Shown: piece after piece, positions 12,286-22,925 of the stretch
Layout of the letters: each line of letters opens with the position of its first letter
How positions within the stretch are numbered: position 1 is the first letter of the stretch
NCBI GenBank assembly: GCA_019055375.1
Contig: JAHQIW010001483.1
Location: 1-64,000, forward strand
DNA length: 64,000 bases
Reading direction: 5' to 3'
Origin: Parelaphostrongylus tenuis
Taxonomy: Eukaryota > Nematoda > Chromadorea > Rhabditida > Metastrongylidae
Notes under the pieces: model-generated
The model's input: only the letters and a program-made list of their open reading frames with translations
What the model was told of the DNA's origin: nothing
The model's database searches: none
Translations under genes and position numbers: made by a program

Positions 12286-12479
12286 CTTACTCATGAGTGA
12301 TGTGTCAGGCCGAGGTTGAGTAGAAATGGGTTTAGCTATTCTAGGTGATCCTGAACTCCTTCTACTGAATTTCCCACTTGACTGATTTCAGTCGGAATGC
12401 CATGCATATAACCTACGTACACATCAGCAAGTGTGTTTATGATAAAAAATGCAAAGCGCTCGCCGTCAATCAATTCTTA

Positions 12480-12725
12480 AGAAGATGCGCCATGCATTTA
12501 ATTCCATTCGCCGCGGAACTCAAGCGGATTTATGCATATGTGGAATTTATAATAAGTCGTGGGTGGATTACCGATGTAATAAGTTACTGCTACGATCCTC
12601 CCAGCCAATCGCACGAATTTACCGACTATGAAAAGATAACAGCATGATGAATTATAAGAGCGGGATTGAACAATTGAACATGTATACATCGTGCGCGCTT
12701 CTAACCACTGCGTCACATGAGCTAG
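12480..12725 (-). mobile_element. SINE-A copy (tRNA-derived)
   Basis: The minus strand reads ATGTGACGCAGTGGTTAGAA (A box), then TTGTTCAATCCCGCTC (B box), then the family body ending in ATGCGCCATGCATTTAATTC (plus-strand reading). It has the same orientation as the preceding copy, about 0.45 kb away. Confidence 0.75.
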
Positions 12726-12883
12726 CTTCGCACTTACAGCAGAGGAGAATGTCAAATACAACTACGTACGCAGTTTAAAGAATAATTATTATTGCATTTG
12801 TTGCTAATTTGTGCATAAAAAACAAAACTTTAAAGAATTTCCCAGATCTTTTAACTCAACGCTGGAAGATAAAATGTTTCCAC

Positions 12884-13255
12884 TCATTTCTCAATCTCAG
12901 GACTCCCTATAGATTTCGCTATTGCGATGGTACTATCACAAGTACCATAAACAGAAAACGGAGTCCGATGCACTAAGTCTCTGGAAGTAATCCGATCAGC
13001 CAGACCTGCGTCAGTCAAGTCCAATGACTTGACCCTACATGATAAATTCCGAGACATATATGGGTGTAAGATGTCGTGACACTGCAAAAATAAACAAACC
13101 AGAGCAAACGACATGAATCGGAGAGTCAACTGAAAGGAACTGACTTTTACTCGTCCTGGAGCGTTTGAAGTGAATGTCTCGACGGTCCCTTCGCTTAAAT
13201 AGCGAACTTGCGTCGGAGAAGGTGGGAAGTAGCTTGACGTTAATGAGAATAACAA
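12884..13255 (-). CDS. Candidate coding segment, unrecognised
   Basis: A 123-codon open frame on the minus strand. It contains a plausible 69 bp nematode-size intron: donor GTAAAAGT and acceptor TTATTTTTGCAG. Because 69 is a multiple of three, the frame stays open with or without splicing. Codon choice upstream of the donor is richer in C-ending codons than the surrounding DNA. No domain is recognised, no clear ATG with context is seen, and the 3' half may include repeat sequence. It could be chance. Confidence 0.2.
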   Translation of the reverse strand: MLFSLTSSYFPPSPTQVRYLSEGTVETFTSNAPGRVKVSSFQLTLRFMSFALVCLFLQCHDILHPYMSRNLSCRVKSLDLTDAGLADRITSRDLVHRTPFSVYGTCDSTIAIAKSIGSPEIEK

Positions 13256-13493
13256 CAGCGCACAAAAGAGACACCGAGAGGCTATGCGATGAATACTATG
13301 CGATAGTAGCCTTGTTCTTCTGAGTGGCTTAAGGGGATACCCGTTTGAATACGGTATGAAAAAGCTTTCTTCTCCAATGACTACTCAAATGTGAACATAA
13401 ATTCTTATTTTGCCGCTTTTAGCAGTGGTAAAACGCTTGAAATGAATATCCGATAAAGCTAGGTGATGTGCAAAAAATATAGAATCGTACTCG

Positions 13494-13556
13494 CTATCCT
13501 ATCCTATCCTATCCTATCCTATCCTATCCACCACCCTATCCACCCTATCCTGTAGC
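13494..13556. repeat. (TATCC)n pentanucleotide microsatellite
   Basis: About eight near-perfect CTATC/TATCC units followed by degenerate CCACC-interrupted units, directly before the SINE-C region. Confidence 0.9.
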
Positions 13557-13639
13557 GCATGGCGACCTATTGCGCGAGCGGAGCTTGAATCCCGACCAAG
13601 GTTCAGCGTTTACTACATCACTCAACATTATCGATCATA

Positions 13640-13925
13640 TAGTGATCATCATGCCACTGCTAAAAGCGGTTGAACAAAAAGAATTTTCATTGATTACATG
13701 TATTCAATATCTGTCAACACAACTGAGTTCAATGCCAATATGCGTTTGTCAGGCCAAACCGTTGACGGTTCGTTGCTGGAAGATTCAATACGTTGTATTG
13801 CAGAATGAAAGACGACAGAACAAGAGCAAAGGTAGTGCAGTGGGTCAGCACGTGTCTCCCGAAGGGTAAAATATGGGCTCAATTTCTGTCCAAGGGTTGG
13901 AGCATTGCATATCATTGAACATTAT
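13640..13925 (+). mobile_element. SINE-C copy (tRNA-derived)
   Basis: Collinear with the 5.83 kb copy: AAACCGTTGACGGTT, then about 100 bp further AGGTAGTGCAGTGGGTCAGC (A box), then ATATGGGCTCAATTTC (degenerate B box). It ends in GCATTGCATATCATTGAAC, shared with the 15.0 kb copy. Confidence 0.6.
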
Positions 13926-15014
13926 CGAGTAAACGCTTGATTAGAACATGATAACAAGGGCTCACCTATACTCCCATGAACAACTACTGCAGCACGACGC
14001 TTGCATTTATTATTTGAAAAATCGATGGCTGAAGGTTTCGGCAAAATTGGAGAAATTAATATAAACAGGTACAAATTTCATCAGAAAAAAAAAGCACAAC
14101 AATTTGTTAGGTAATATCCATCGCTTTTTTGTTATTGGGCAGGGATTTTTGTAAAAGGAGAATTTGAGAACTAATAATTCACAATTTTTTTTTACTTCAA
14201 AAAAATGAGACAAAACATATGAGTCTGATATTTCAAGATTTCCTCTACATTCTCATGTGATTTTCGTTCATAGGCTTGAACGGTTTAGATGTAGGCTTAT
14301 CAGCGAGTTATATTTGGTAGTATAAAATGAACAGACCAAGCCCACAGAACCACTGAACAACGTTCTTTTGATGATTCCAATAAACGATACCTCAGAAATC
14401 CTCATAGAACAAAGGGTAAACTTTCACATAAATAACGAAAAAACCGCGCGATAACGCGAGACGCGCGTAAAAGACATTTTTATTCTCCTTGCTACTGCGC
14501 TGTAAGAAGGCCACTCAAAAACCATGCACAATCTCTTATTCTCCGGTATTCAAGCTTTGGAACAATTACTACCAGTGCAGTGGAAATCTCTTATTCAGCA
14601 AAAGAAGTTCTTCAGGGAAATCTTGCCCGATAACCGAAAGTACCCATTTTTCACTACTCATGGCGAGGCTTAGTAGTCCTCGGAGGTATTTCAAACTGCT
14701 ACTTTGAACAGAAAATTCTTCAAAAGGATCAACGAGGTTCCACGAAGATATAGACAGCTTTAAACACCGCTCACGACATCACCATTTATCTCTTTGTGAT
14801 AGGTGATACAAAGGAAGGATCTATAGTTTGAATGACAATTAAATTTTGGAAGAATAATCACATAAATCGGCTAATCACCCTCCAGAAACACTTACAATCA
14901 CACACTTCATGCTTATTGCCGTACTCATGTCGAGGTGTATTAAGGATCGGTCATAAACCGCTCCTTTAGCAGTGTTAGGCTGTTATAACTATATATTCCA
15001 TAGTTTTGGGTGAT
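13926..15014. other. No gene recognised
   Basis: AT-rich. Short open frames at 14,010-14,213 (minus) and 14,489-14,707 (plus) show no motif. A short CG-rich patch (AACGCGAGACGCGCG) occurs near 14,453. Confidence 0.35.
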
Positions 15015-15265
15015 ATACAAAATTTCATACTTTGCCGAAAGTTGAACCCGTGGCTCATTCTTAGCGCGGGCGAGTTATTACTATATGCACTTACCTAGCC
15101 AAACAGTTTCCGGCGGATTACTGACACATATACCTTATATCGCAGAAAGACTGACAGATGATCAGGGAGCCCGAAAGTGCAATGGCTAGAATGCGCTACG
15201 GAAAGGGTAAGACATGGGTTTCAACACCTGCTCGAGGCTCAGATTTTGCATATCATTCAACGTCA
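15015..15265 (+). mobile_element. SINE-C copy (tRNA-derived)
   Basis: Matches the 13.6 kb copy in order: AAACAGTTTCCGGCGGATTA, AAGTGCAATGGCTAGAATGC (A box), ATGGGTTTCAACACC (B box), then GATTTTGCATATCATTCAAC. Confidence 0.6.
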
Positions 15266-15624
15266 TTGGTATTACACCTATTGTGTCTCCAAAAGCAACA
15301 GAATTAATTGAAGCACACAATCCATGCTGATACCGTAGGAGTGGGTTTATCATCTAAGGCAGACGTGCACATCGCTGCTAACTGAAACACTTTCTAAGAA
15401 TGAAGTAGTTGGACAGAATCCGAAACGGACAAGTGGATATCAATTATCACTGATTCTTTATCGATCGCCATAGATCACACTGATAAGTTCCATTAGTACC
15501 GGTTCATTGAATAGATGGCGCTGCGCCGACTTGGTTGATTGAACCTTCTGTAAACGCCAGCCTTATGACTTATAAGGTGGAAAGTTGGTTCTTTTCCGTT
15601 TGGCAGCACAGGAGGGAAAACCAT
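15266..15624. other. No gene recognised
   Basis: No supported coding or repeat feature. Confidence 0.35.
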
Positions 15625-16350
15625 TGTATTTCGTTGGACATGAATGGCAAGAACTTCTTATAAGATTGTTAGTAATCACTCAGAAGCTTAAATCACTGGC
15701 TAGCACGATATGAGGCCGTTTTTCGGAAATACCCTTTTATAACGGTGTAAAAATCGAAATAAAGTTATGCACAAATGGGTCGCACAATTTTACTGCTATT
15801 TCGCTGGAAGCACTAAGAGCATATGAACATGCAGAGGAAATCTTGTAATATCAGAATAATACGTTTAATCTAGAGTTCTTTGAAATGAGAGAAACAATTG
15901 GTGATTAAAACAAGGAAAATCGCGCTTCACATGTCACCCATCGAAGCACCATCGATCGATGGCCATTTCAAAATCGCGGTATCCACTGTGCCCCGCCCTT
16001 CTCCTTCCCCGCCTGCCACCTCGTGAATTAGCCGAAAAAAACACATGCGCACGTATGCTAATCAGTCGAATTATCCTGACGACATTGCAGAGTAAAGATC
16101 TTTCCAGAAAATAAGCACAGCGTTGAAATTGTAGATCTTACGCCATCGATTCTTTACTAATAGACTAAAGAAAGCGCTCTTCACTGCAAGAAGCATGTGC
16201 GTGTAAAACACAAACGTTTTTCCACGCTGAAGCTTTATAAAAAAGCATCCTGGAAAACCATCTACTTATCACCCAGCAAGAGTATTTGAACTTTCGAATG
16301 AGTGCTAGCACTCTTATAAAAAGTTTTTGTCCAGCGAAATGGATCGGTTA
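15625..16350. mobile_element. TIR element copy (GGACAAG family)
   Basis: Left end TTGGACATGAATGGCAAGAA, TTAGTAATCACTCAGAAGCT; right end CTTTCGAATGAGTGCTAGCA, TTTTTGTCCAGCGAAATGG. The interior is shared with 42.6 kb: CGCTGGAAGCACTAAGAGCA, GAGGAAATCTTGTAATATCA. A C-rich tract (CCCCGCCC, CCTTCCCCGCC) lies near the middle at about 15,990-16,013. No transposase. Confidence 0.75.
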
Positions 16351-16798
16351 TTTATCCTCTGCAATAAAACGGAAAAGAACAGAAAATTTCACCACGAAAC
16401 CTCACTAGCTTCATAGCGTTATCGATCCAAAATTTTAGAACATCTCACAAGAGGCGATTCAATGGCTACTTCTAACCGATATATACGAATATACTCAGAT
16501 AAAAGTGCGCAACTAAATTCACAAGACGACAAATCAAAATGTGCTCAACGGTTGATCTCAATTGAAAATGTATCACGGTATAATCTAGTGATATAGAGCA
16601 CGTGAACTGCTAACTTCTACGCTATCAAGGATTAATTTATTTAAGCTGACATCTCTATACAGAAGGCAGAACTATTCTTCTGCTGTTACTATTAGACAAT
16701 GGATAAAACTGAGTCATTTAGTTCTACACTCAAGACACAGCAAGCACAGAAAGCTGAAAGGATGTAAGAATGAAAGAATTAAACTGGACATATCCGGC
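16351..16798. other. No gene recognised
   Basis: No supported feature. Confidence 0.35.
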
Positions 16799-16985
16799 CT
16801 TTAATCGCGGTGACATAGCGACCGATCAATTCAGTGCTGTAATCCTCCCAGCCAAGTCTGGCGTCAATCCATCGACACTGGAGGAAAAGAAAGCATGGTG
16901 AGCCTTAAGTGCGGGATTGAACCGTCCACCACGTGTGCGTTGCAGAACACCTCTAATCAATATGCCACACGCGCTCTTTTGTGAA
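16799..16985 (-). mobile_element. SINE-A copy, best preserved head
   Basis: The minus strand has an A box (GTGTGGCATATTGATTAGAG) and, about 35 bp on, a good B box (GGACGGTTCAATCCCGCAC). A body follows (GACGCCAGACTTGGCTGGGA, GATCGGTCGCTATGTC). This is the clearest tRNA-derived promoter head of the family in the window. Confidence 0.8.
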
Positions 16986-17090
16986 CACATGTTGGTATTG
17001 AAGTCAGTCAGACCGACAGTCATTGGACATAAGTAGTTGACATGTTTTGCCGCCTTTATCGCAGTGTTATCATAATATAGATGTTTATGC

Positions 17091-20030
17091 ATGAGCAGTG
17101 GAGTGCTTCCTCACATATCCGTCACTCGTGACCACCCAGCCCTCATTTGGAGCCTACCAAGCTATACGTTGGGTACAGAAAGCTCTCCAAACAGCAGTAA
17201 AAATGAACCCTATTTTCTAACCTCGAAAAAGCCTCTTGATATGGCACCGCTAGGAAGAACGAGTACCGAGAGGCTCATATAACCTTAGGGCCAAACTAGG
17301 ATGCTAAAATCGAAACGGACTAAACTGACTATCTGTACTTACAATGCAGCAGTACTTGCTTGCAAATCCACTATAGATGATCTATTGATTCAAGCACGAA
17401 GAATAAAAGACGTTACTGACCTGGCTGAGACGAGAAGACGACATCTTTTTTGCGATGTTTATTACACCGGAGAAGAACTGTTCCTTGGAAAATGCGAGCG
17501 CAGAAGTGTCCGCGGCGTTGGCGTTCTCGTCAAATCGAATTTGACTGAGAGCATTGATTTGTTTGAACAACTCACAACTCGTATCGAACGATTGCGGTTG
17601 AAAAGATAGTCCTGTGATGGCTTTGACCATCTTCGTTGCTTACGCACCCTGCATCAAGCTATGACGAAGACGAAGTCGAAGCGTTCTAAATAGATCTAGA
17701 AAAAATTTCTAAAAAATATCGTACATTCTCAAAGGTCATTGTCGGAAATTCTAACGCAAAAATTGGACCTAGAAGAACGTGTGAAGAACGTCACGTTGAA
17801 TTCACAGATTAGAATGGAATGAACAAGGAGAAGGCTATCTAAGTTTATCATGAAGAGCCAAACCATTCATGGTAACTCGCAATTCCAAAAGCCTCTTTCT
17901 CAGCGATGGCGGTGGAAGTCACTCAATGGATACTAACATAAACGAAATAGACCACATCCTAGTAAATCGAAGGTCTTGCCTGACCGATGTCGCTGTTGTT
18001 TCTAAGTTCTACACGGGATGAGACCATCGCCTCCTCGCGCAACGTTCCGTTTTCCGAGGAGAGGAGAGAAAGCCGCTAAGGTCAGAAAACGAAGTCCCAG
18101 AACTACCATAAACTGGGATGTATTCAAATCATTACCTTGGGAAGATATCGCTGTCGACAATATCGACGAAAAATACGATCGACTCTTTGCATGTCTTCAC
18201 GTTAGCGCTATGAAAGTCGAGAGTCCTAAGGTCACGAAGAGACGCTTGTCTCCGCAGCTACTCGAGCTGAAACGTTAACGTGGAATCGCACGCGCTACAG
18301 GCAACCGAAACCTTGAATCCAAATTTGCGAAAACGCTGCAGAGAAGAGATAAAAGAACGGCTTTAAGAGGGAAAAGCAGCAGCTATGGCAGAAGCTGCAA
18401 AAGCAAGGAAGAGCATTTGCAAAGCCCAGCGAGGCTTCGCCAACTATAAGACCAAGATGATTGCACTCCGATGTCCTAACGGGACACTTTCAGCTTCCAG
18501 AAGGGCTATGGAAAAAGTCTTCCAGCGATACTACTGGAATCTCTTCGCTAGCCATGTCCTCTTACCGTCATATAAATTGAAAGAGGACGAGTATGCTGTT
18601 TCACCGGTTCTCCGTGCCAGAATCCGGCATGCTATATCGTCTTTGAAGAACAGAACATCACCCGGTCCAGACAGGATTAGACCAGAACACCTGAAGAACT
18701 TGCCGCCAGTTCTCATCAACACCCTGGCTCGGCTATTCACTCGCTACCAGTCAAAATGGAAGGTCGCTATTCAGTGGAAAACCAGCAAGACCGTATTGTT
18801 GTTCAAAAAGGGAGACCTCACGACATAGGCAATTATCGCCCAGTCTGCTTGCTGTCCGTTGTCTATAAATTCTTTACTCGAGTCATCTTAAATAGAATTG
18901 ACAGACCACTGGACGAAGGACAGCCATGCGAACAAGGAGGGTTCCGGAAAGGATTTAGTACCATAGACCACATCCACACGATCACAAGACTCATTGAAGT
19001 TTCGACTGGAGTACAAACAACCACTCTGTCTCACTTTCTTTGATCTGAAGAAAGCTTTTGATTCAGTGGAAACAGAAGCGGTTATAGGGGCCCTGGATAA
19101 TCAGGGCCTCTCTACTCGGTGCATAATGATCCTTCGTGAGCTTTGTAAAGATTACACAAAAAAAATTTTCTATTCTACAACGATATCAGCATTGACGTAA
19201 GAAGAGGTGTTCGACAAGGCGACACATTTTTGCCGAAACTATTCACTACCACCCTACAAAGCGTCATGCGAACATTAGCATGGGACGATATGGGAGTGAA
19301 AATTGACGGTCGATTACTCAAACCATCTTCGCTTTGCTGACGATATTTTTCTCATCTACGAGCTCCAGTTACTTCTATCTGGGTAGTGAAATCTACATGA
19401 TGAATGACCTAGCTCCAGAGTTGAGCAGGAGGGAACGAGCGGCTTGGGGAACGTTTAAGAGCATCGAAGATGTAGTGAAGAGGACAAAGAACATCCGACT
19501 TCGTGCCCACCTTTTCTACTCTGCAATTGCCCCTGCCCTAACGTATGCAGCAGAAACCTGGTCGCTACGTAAGCAAGATAAAAAATCAGTTGGCGTTATC
19601 AAACGCGCAGTCGAAAGGTCGAAAGTAGGAGTACCCCGTATCCTGCAAATGAAAGAAAGGATCCGAAGTTGCGACCTTCGTCAACGATCGAAAATCAGAG
19701 ACTCCGTTCTACACGTCAGGATATCGAAAATAAGGTGGGCCGGACAGGTGATGCGCTTCATCGACAACCGATGGACGAGAGCCGTTACCGACTGGATTCC
19801 TCGGGACGTCAAGCGCTCTAAGGGAAGACCACTGACCCGATAGTCCGATTTCTTTACGATTTCTTACGAAAGCGATAGAAGAAAGATATGATGCTCAGCG
19901 AATTCCTAGAGCGAGGAGGACCTACTGGGCTGCTCTTGTGCGCGATAGGGAAAAATGGAAAAGTTTCTGGTACTCGCTCAAGTCACTTAACGATCAACGG
20001 GGCGACAGGTGATACAGGTGATTCACATTT
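17091..20030 (+). pseudogene. RTE-clade LINE, nearly full length, inactivated
   Basis: Encodes the remains of an apurinic-type endonuclease followed by a reverse transcriptase, the two enzymes of target-primed retrotransposition. Endonuclease pieces: 17,301-17,609 (GEELFLGKCERR, FEQLTTRIERLRLKR) and 17,610-18,020. The catalytic GDFNA box reads GNSNA (17,744-17,758), and EIDHI is kept. The terminal SDH box is broken by TGA at 18,019-18,021 (G-stop-DHRLL). RT pieces: KNRTSPGPDRIRPEHLKNLP (18,64x), NYRPVCLLSVVYKFF, GGFRKGFSTIDHIHT, FFDLKKAFDSVE (about 19,040), catalytic FADD at 19,333-19,344. Just after FADD, roughly 150 bp normally present is deleted, and the frame resumes at YLGSEIYMMNDLAPEL. 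At least five frameshifts are present. The 3' tail has a duplicated GGTGATACA motif, as RTE elements commonly end in short repeats. The 5' limit is approximate. Confidence 0.9.
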
Positions 20031-20511
20031 ATATTTGCATCAGCTGCATTCGTATCTGCCGATATTTTACAAACTACGGTATGAAACTCGGGCCAGTGGC
20101 TATGTTCGAATGCGACCACCGCCATGGACGACAATGGCGAGATGAGGAGACGATTTTAAGGTGTGCTGGGCTCCGCGCGTACATGACGTCACTCGAATAG
20201 AATGCAGCTCCTGGCTCTCCCACAGATAACAATTTCACGTTCTTCAATGATTCTCAAAATTCTACCTCTATTAACCATCCCGGGCTAATGCTCAGTAATT
20301 GATTAATGCCAGACCCCTTATGTTCGGCACATAGAGTGCTTAAGCGGAGAAGTACGACTCATTTCACCGGATCACTGCGCTCATGAAATATGTGAAGATG
20401 ATTACTGTAGAATGTTTGATCGACTGCTGCAATACACCGTTATAGTAATATTCGCTTGCAATAATACTTCACAAATTTTCCCAGTTTTTCACCATCTCAG
20501 CTCCTTTCTAA
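20031..20511. other. Gap between LINE and PLE, unrecognised
   Basis: No recognisable coding region. Confidence 0.35.
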
Positions 20512-21935
20512 GGTATCCTTGCGTAAGGTCGCATGCAGTTTGCATGAGCTTTGAGACAGACTCCGTAAAAAGGCTTATGACGAAGAACATATTAAGAGTG
20601 AACAACAGCAAACGGGGGCATTACCTTTACCATTATTTCCTCGGCGGTTTTATAAACAGCAAAGCACTAACAACGGAATAGATATGAAATTTCGGATATT
20701 TGTTAATGAGACCTTTGAAATTCTCAGTCACTATCACGGAAGAAGTTCCGCTTCAGCATCACAAAAGCACGACAATGCTGAATGCGGGAGGTGCGGGAGA
20801 TGATAGCTTCCAAAAACATTAGACTTTCCGCTAGTAATAAGGGGGTGAGTTTGTGGTAATTCGTTCTCAGTTAGACATTGATATAAAGAAAAACATCTTA
20901 ACGATGCCACACTCTATCGACCGTCTTCTAAAAAAAGTCTAAAAGCAATACCAAACGTTAAATTATGAGTGGATCAGAGTAGCAATAGCAGCTGGTTTGA
21001 AATTATCTTTTATTTCTCATTTAATAGTTAACTTACCAACGTGTCTTGTCTTATATTTGCACATAAAAATCCATGAGCTGGTGCGTGGGTTAGATCCATA
21101 ATCAGCTGTGCAGACGGATCTACGGATAGAATAGGATGGTTTCTTACTCTAATAGTACCCCAGTTGTTAGGTCACATTCCAGCCCAACTCACCAACACTC
21201 AATTGTTCTCGGACAATCTAAGGAACGCACGTCCCAACAGCTCCTGCGTAATGGAGTTCTTCTACGTCCACTACCTTTATACGAACGTGTTGAATGACTC
21301 CGCATTACAAGCCATTCGCGAACTCAACGGTCAACACCACGGAGCAATAAACATGTACGGCTTGTCTATTCAACAGCTGATGGTTCTCCTGAAAGAGTGC
21401 CTAAACTGCTCGGTCTTAAAATGGTCTAGAAACTACTTCGCACAGAAGAGAGGGTTAGCAATGGTCTCGATCGCCTAATAATCTTAAGCGCCAATTAGCC
21501 CGCAATCGCTTATACGATCTTCTATATACAAAAAAGTGCATAATTTACCTTAACGGTAAAGGCGGTGACTGCATGAGTATGGGTACAGTTTACTCAATCT
21601 CTTGCAAGGCGTACGACAGCGAGTGCATTGGCGAAACGGGTAGGCTACTCTTTGTCCGCATAAAAGATCACCTAGCCGGTAAACGTAACTATACCAAATA
21701 CCCCACCAGGTACGCACAGGACACAGATACATGAGGAGGATGATTTTGATGTAAAAGTAATTATCCTTGAGCAAGAACGCAAGACCTCGACGGGCAAAGC
21801 CCTCCAGGCGTTTTGGATCCATTCCAAAAATCGCTCCATGAATCGTAAAGATGAGTGCCTCCTAAGAGTTCGATCAGTAGTAATGCCTGGCTCAAATCGC
21901 AGTCTACTGGCAATAATCCGTTTTGAGAATGAAGA
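20512..21935 (+). pseudogene. Penelope-like element, internally deleted
   Basis: PLEs encode a reverse transcriptase joined to a GIY-YIG nuclease. The N-terminal part is visible in shifted frames at about 20,545-20,960 (LPLPLFPRRFYKQQ, MKFRIFVNETFEILSHY, GEFVVI, LDIDIK). RT-domain residues occupy 21,164-21,478 and end at ECLNCSVLKWSRNYFAQKRG-LAM. There the copy jumps directly to the linker (LKRQLARNRLYD, 21,48x). The region with the catalytic Asp pair is missing. The GIY-YIG part follows at about 21,550-21,730: a VYSISCKAYDSECIGETGR motif, then VRIKDHLAG. A C-terminal segment (ILEQERKTSTGKALQAFWI) runs to about 21,850. The order and motifs are diagnostic; the exact ends are approximate. Confidence 0.85.
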
Positions 21936-22679
21936 AAAAACTGAGGAAACCGCATTACGAAAGGAATATTGAGGCAATCCCATATTTACGTCGGCGCTTT
22001 TCGTTTTGAAAAGTTCTTGGACTTCGACGCTCATATTCGCCCTCGTCATCTACGAATTTCTCGCCTTTCTACTGTACAACGCACACAGTGAAGAGCCTGC
22101 TCTTCACTGTGTTGTAACCGGTGACCACAACTTCCTTTTTCCACGAGACAGTGTTATTGTGTCTCATTCCACATATCACTTTTCCTCATACCGATAGTGT
22201 TGAGGCAACTCGTTACACGTTGCCCATCGCATTATCACTATTCACGTAGTTCATAGGTCCTATTGATCATGTGCTTTCGTACTTCATCTTCCTATGCACG
22301 TTACAGTTATTTCGCTTATCGTTTCTATGGTTTTATCCTGCCTTATGCCTTCCGCTATTTCTAATGCAGTCATCATGTATATGAGCATTTGACTGCTGTC
22401 TTATTGTTACTTTGTTATAATGTATTTGATATGAACACAGGAATTCAGCAACCACGTTGGCTAACGCTGTTTTAGAATCACTAGCCAGCCTCTTTGCATG
22501 CCATGAATGGTTAGTCAAGCAACAATCCTGCTTTCAAATCAGACCGATCGACAATTCTTCAGCATTATTTCAACATTATGCTTATTTATATGCACATATC
22601 ACAAATCTTCCTCAATGACGGCATCTCTGTCCGGTTGTTGTGAGAGATAGGCTATCGAAAATAAGACTGATTGGATGTG
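21936..22679. other. Downstream of PLE, with a perfect 14 bp hairpin
   Basis: No gene recognised. ACACAGTGAAGAGC and its exact complement are separated by two bases (22,083-22,112), a strong stem-loop. It may be part of the PLE 3' region. Confidence 0.5.
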
Positions 22680-22925
22680 TACTGAGTTTTAACGGTAATC
22701 CATGGATAAGAGCCGCTGCCGGCTAGATTCTTAAGATGCCAAGCGTACCACAACAGAACCACCTATTCGATAATCAGATTTTTTTATGGGAAGCTTAGAA
22801 GAAGGATGTACAACTCCACGATTTTCTAAAACGTGGTGCGACCATGGTCTAAACGTGCATGCTACATAGCTTCCGCGCTACACACTTGCGTCACTCGATA
22901 ATCAACGGGACGACATGTAACTGCA
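22680..22925 (+). pseudogene. RTE LINE 3'-end fragment
   Basis: A decayed counterpart of the last part of the RTE reading frame: NGNPWIRAAAG aligns with the DNRWTRAVTDWIPRD region of the 17-20 kb copy. An equivalent of the ISHAR-type tail (CACTCGATAATCAACGGGACGACA) closes it. There are several stops. It is 5'-truncated, as LINE insertions often are. Confidence 0.7.

Noticed and set aside
13494..13556. CRISPR-like array
   Set aside because: It is a plain pentanucleotide microsatellite without spacers, in a eukaryotic setting.
21550..21740. GIY-YIG nuclease motif as a host repair or homing gene
   Set aside because: It sits in the normal order behind PLE reverse transcriptase remnants, so it belongs to the element.
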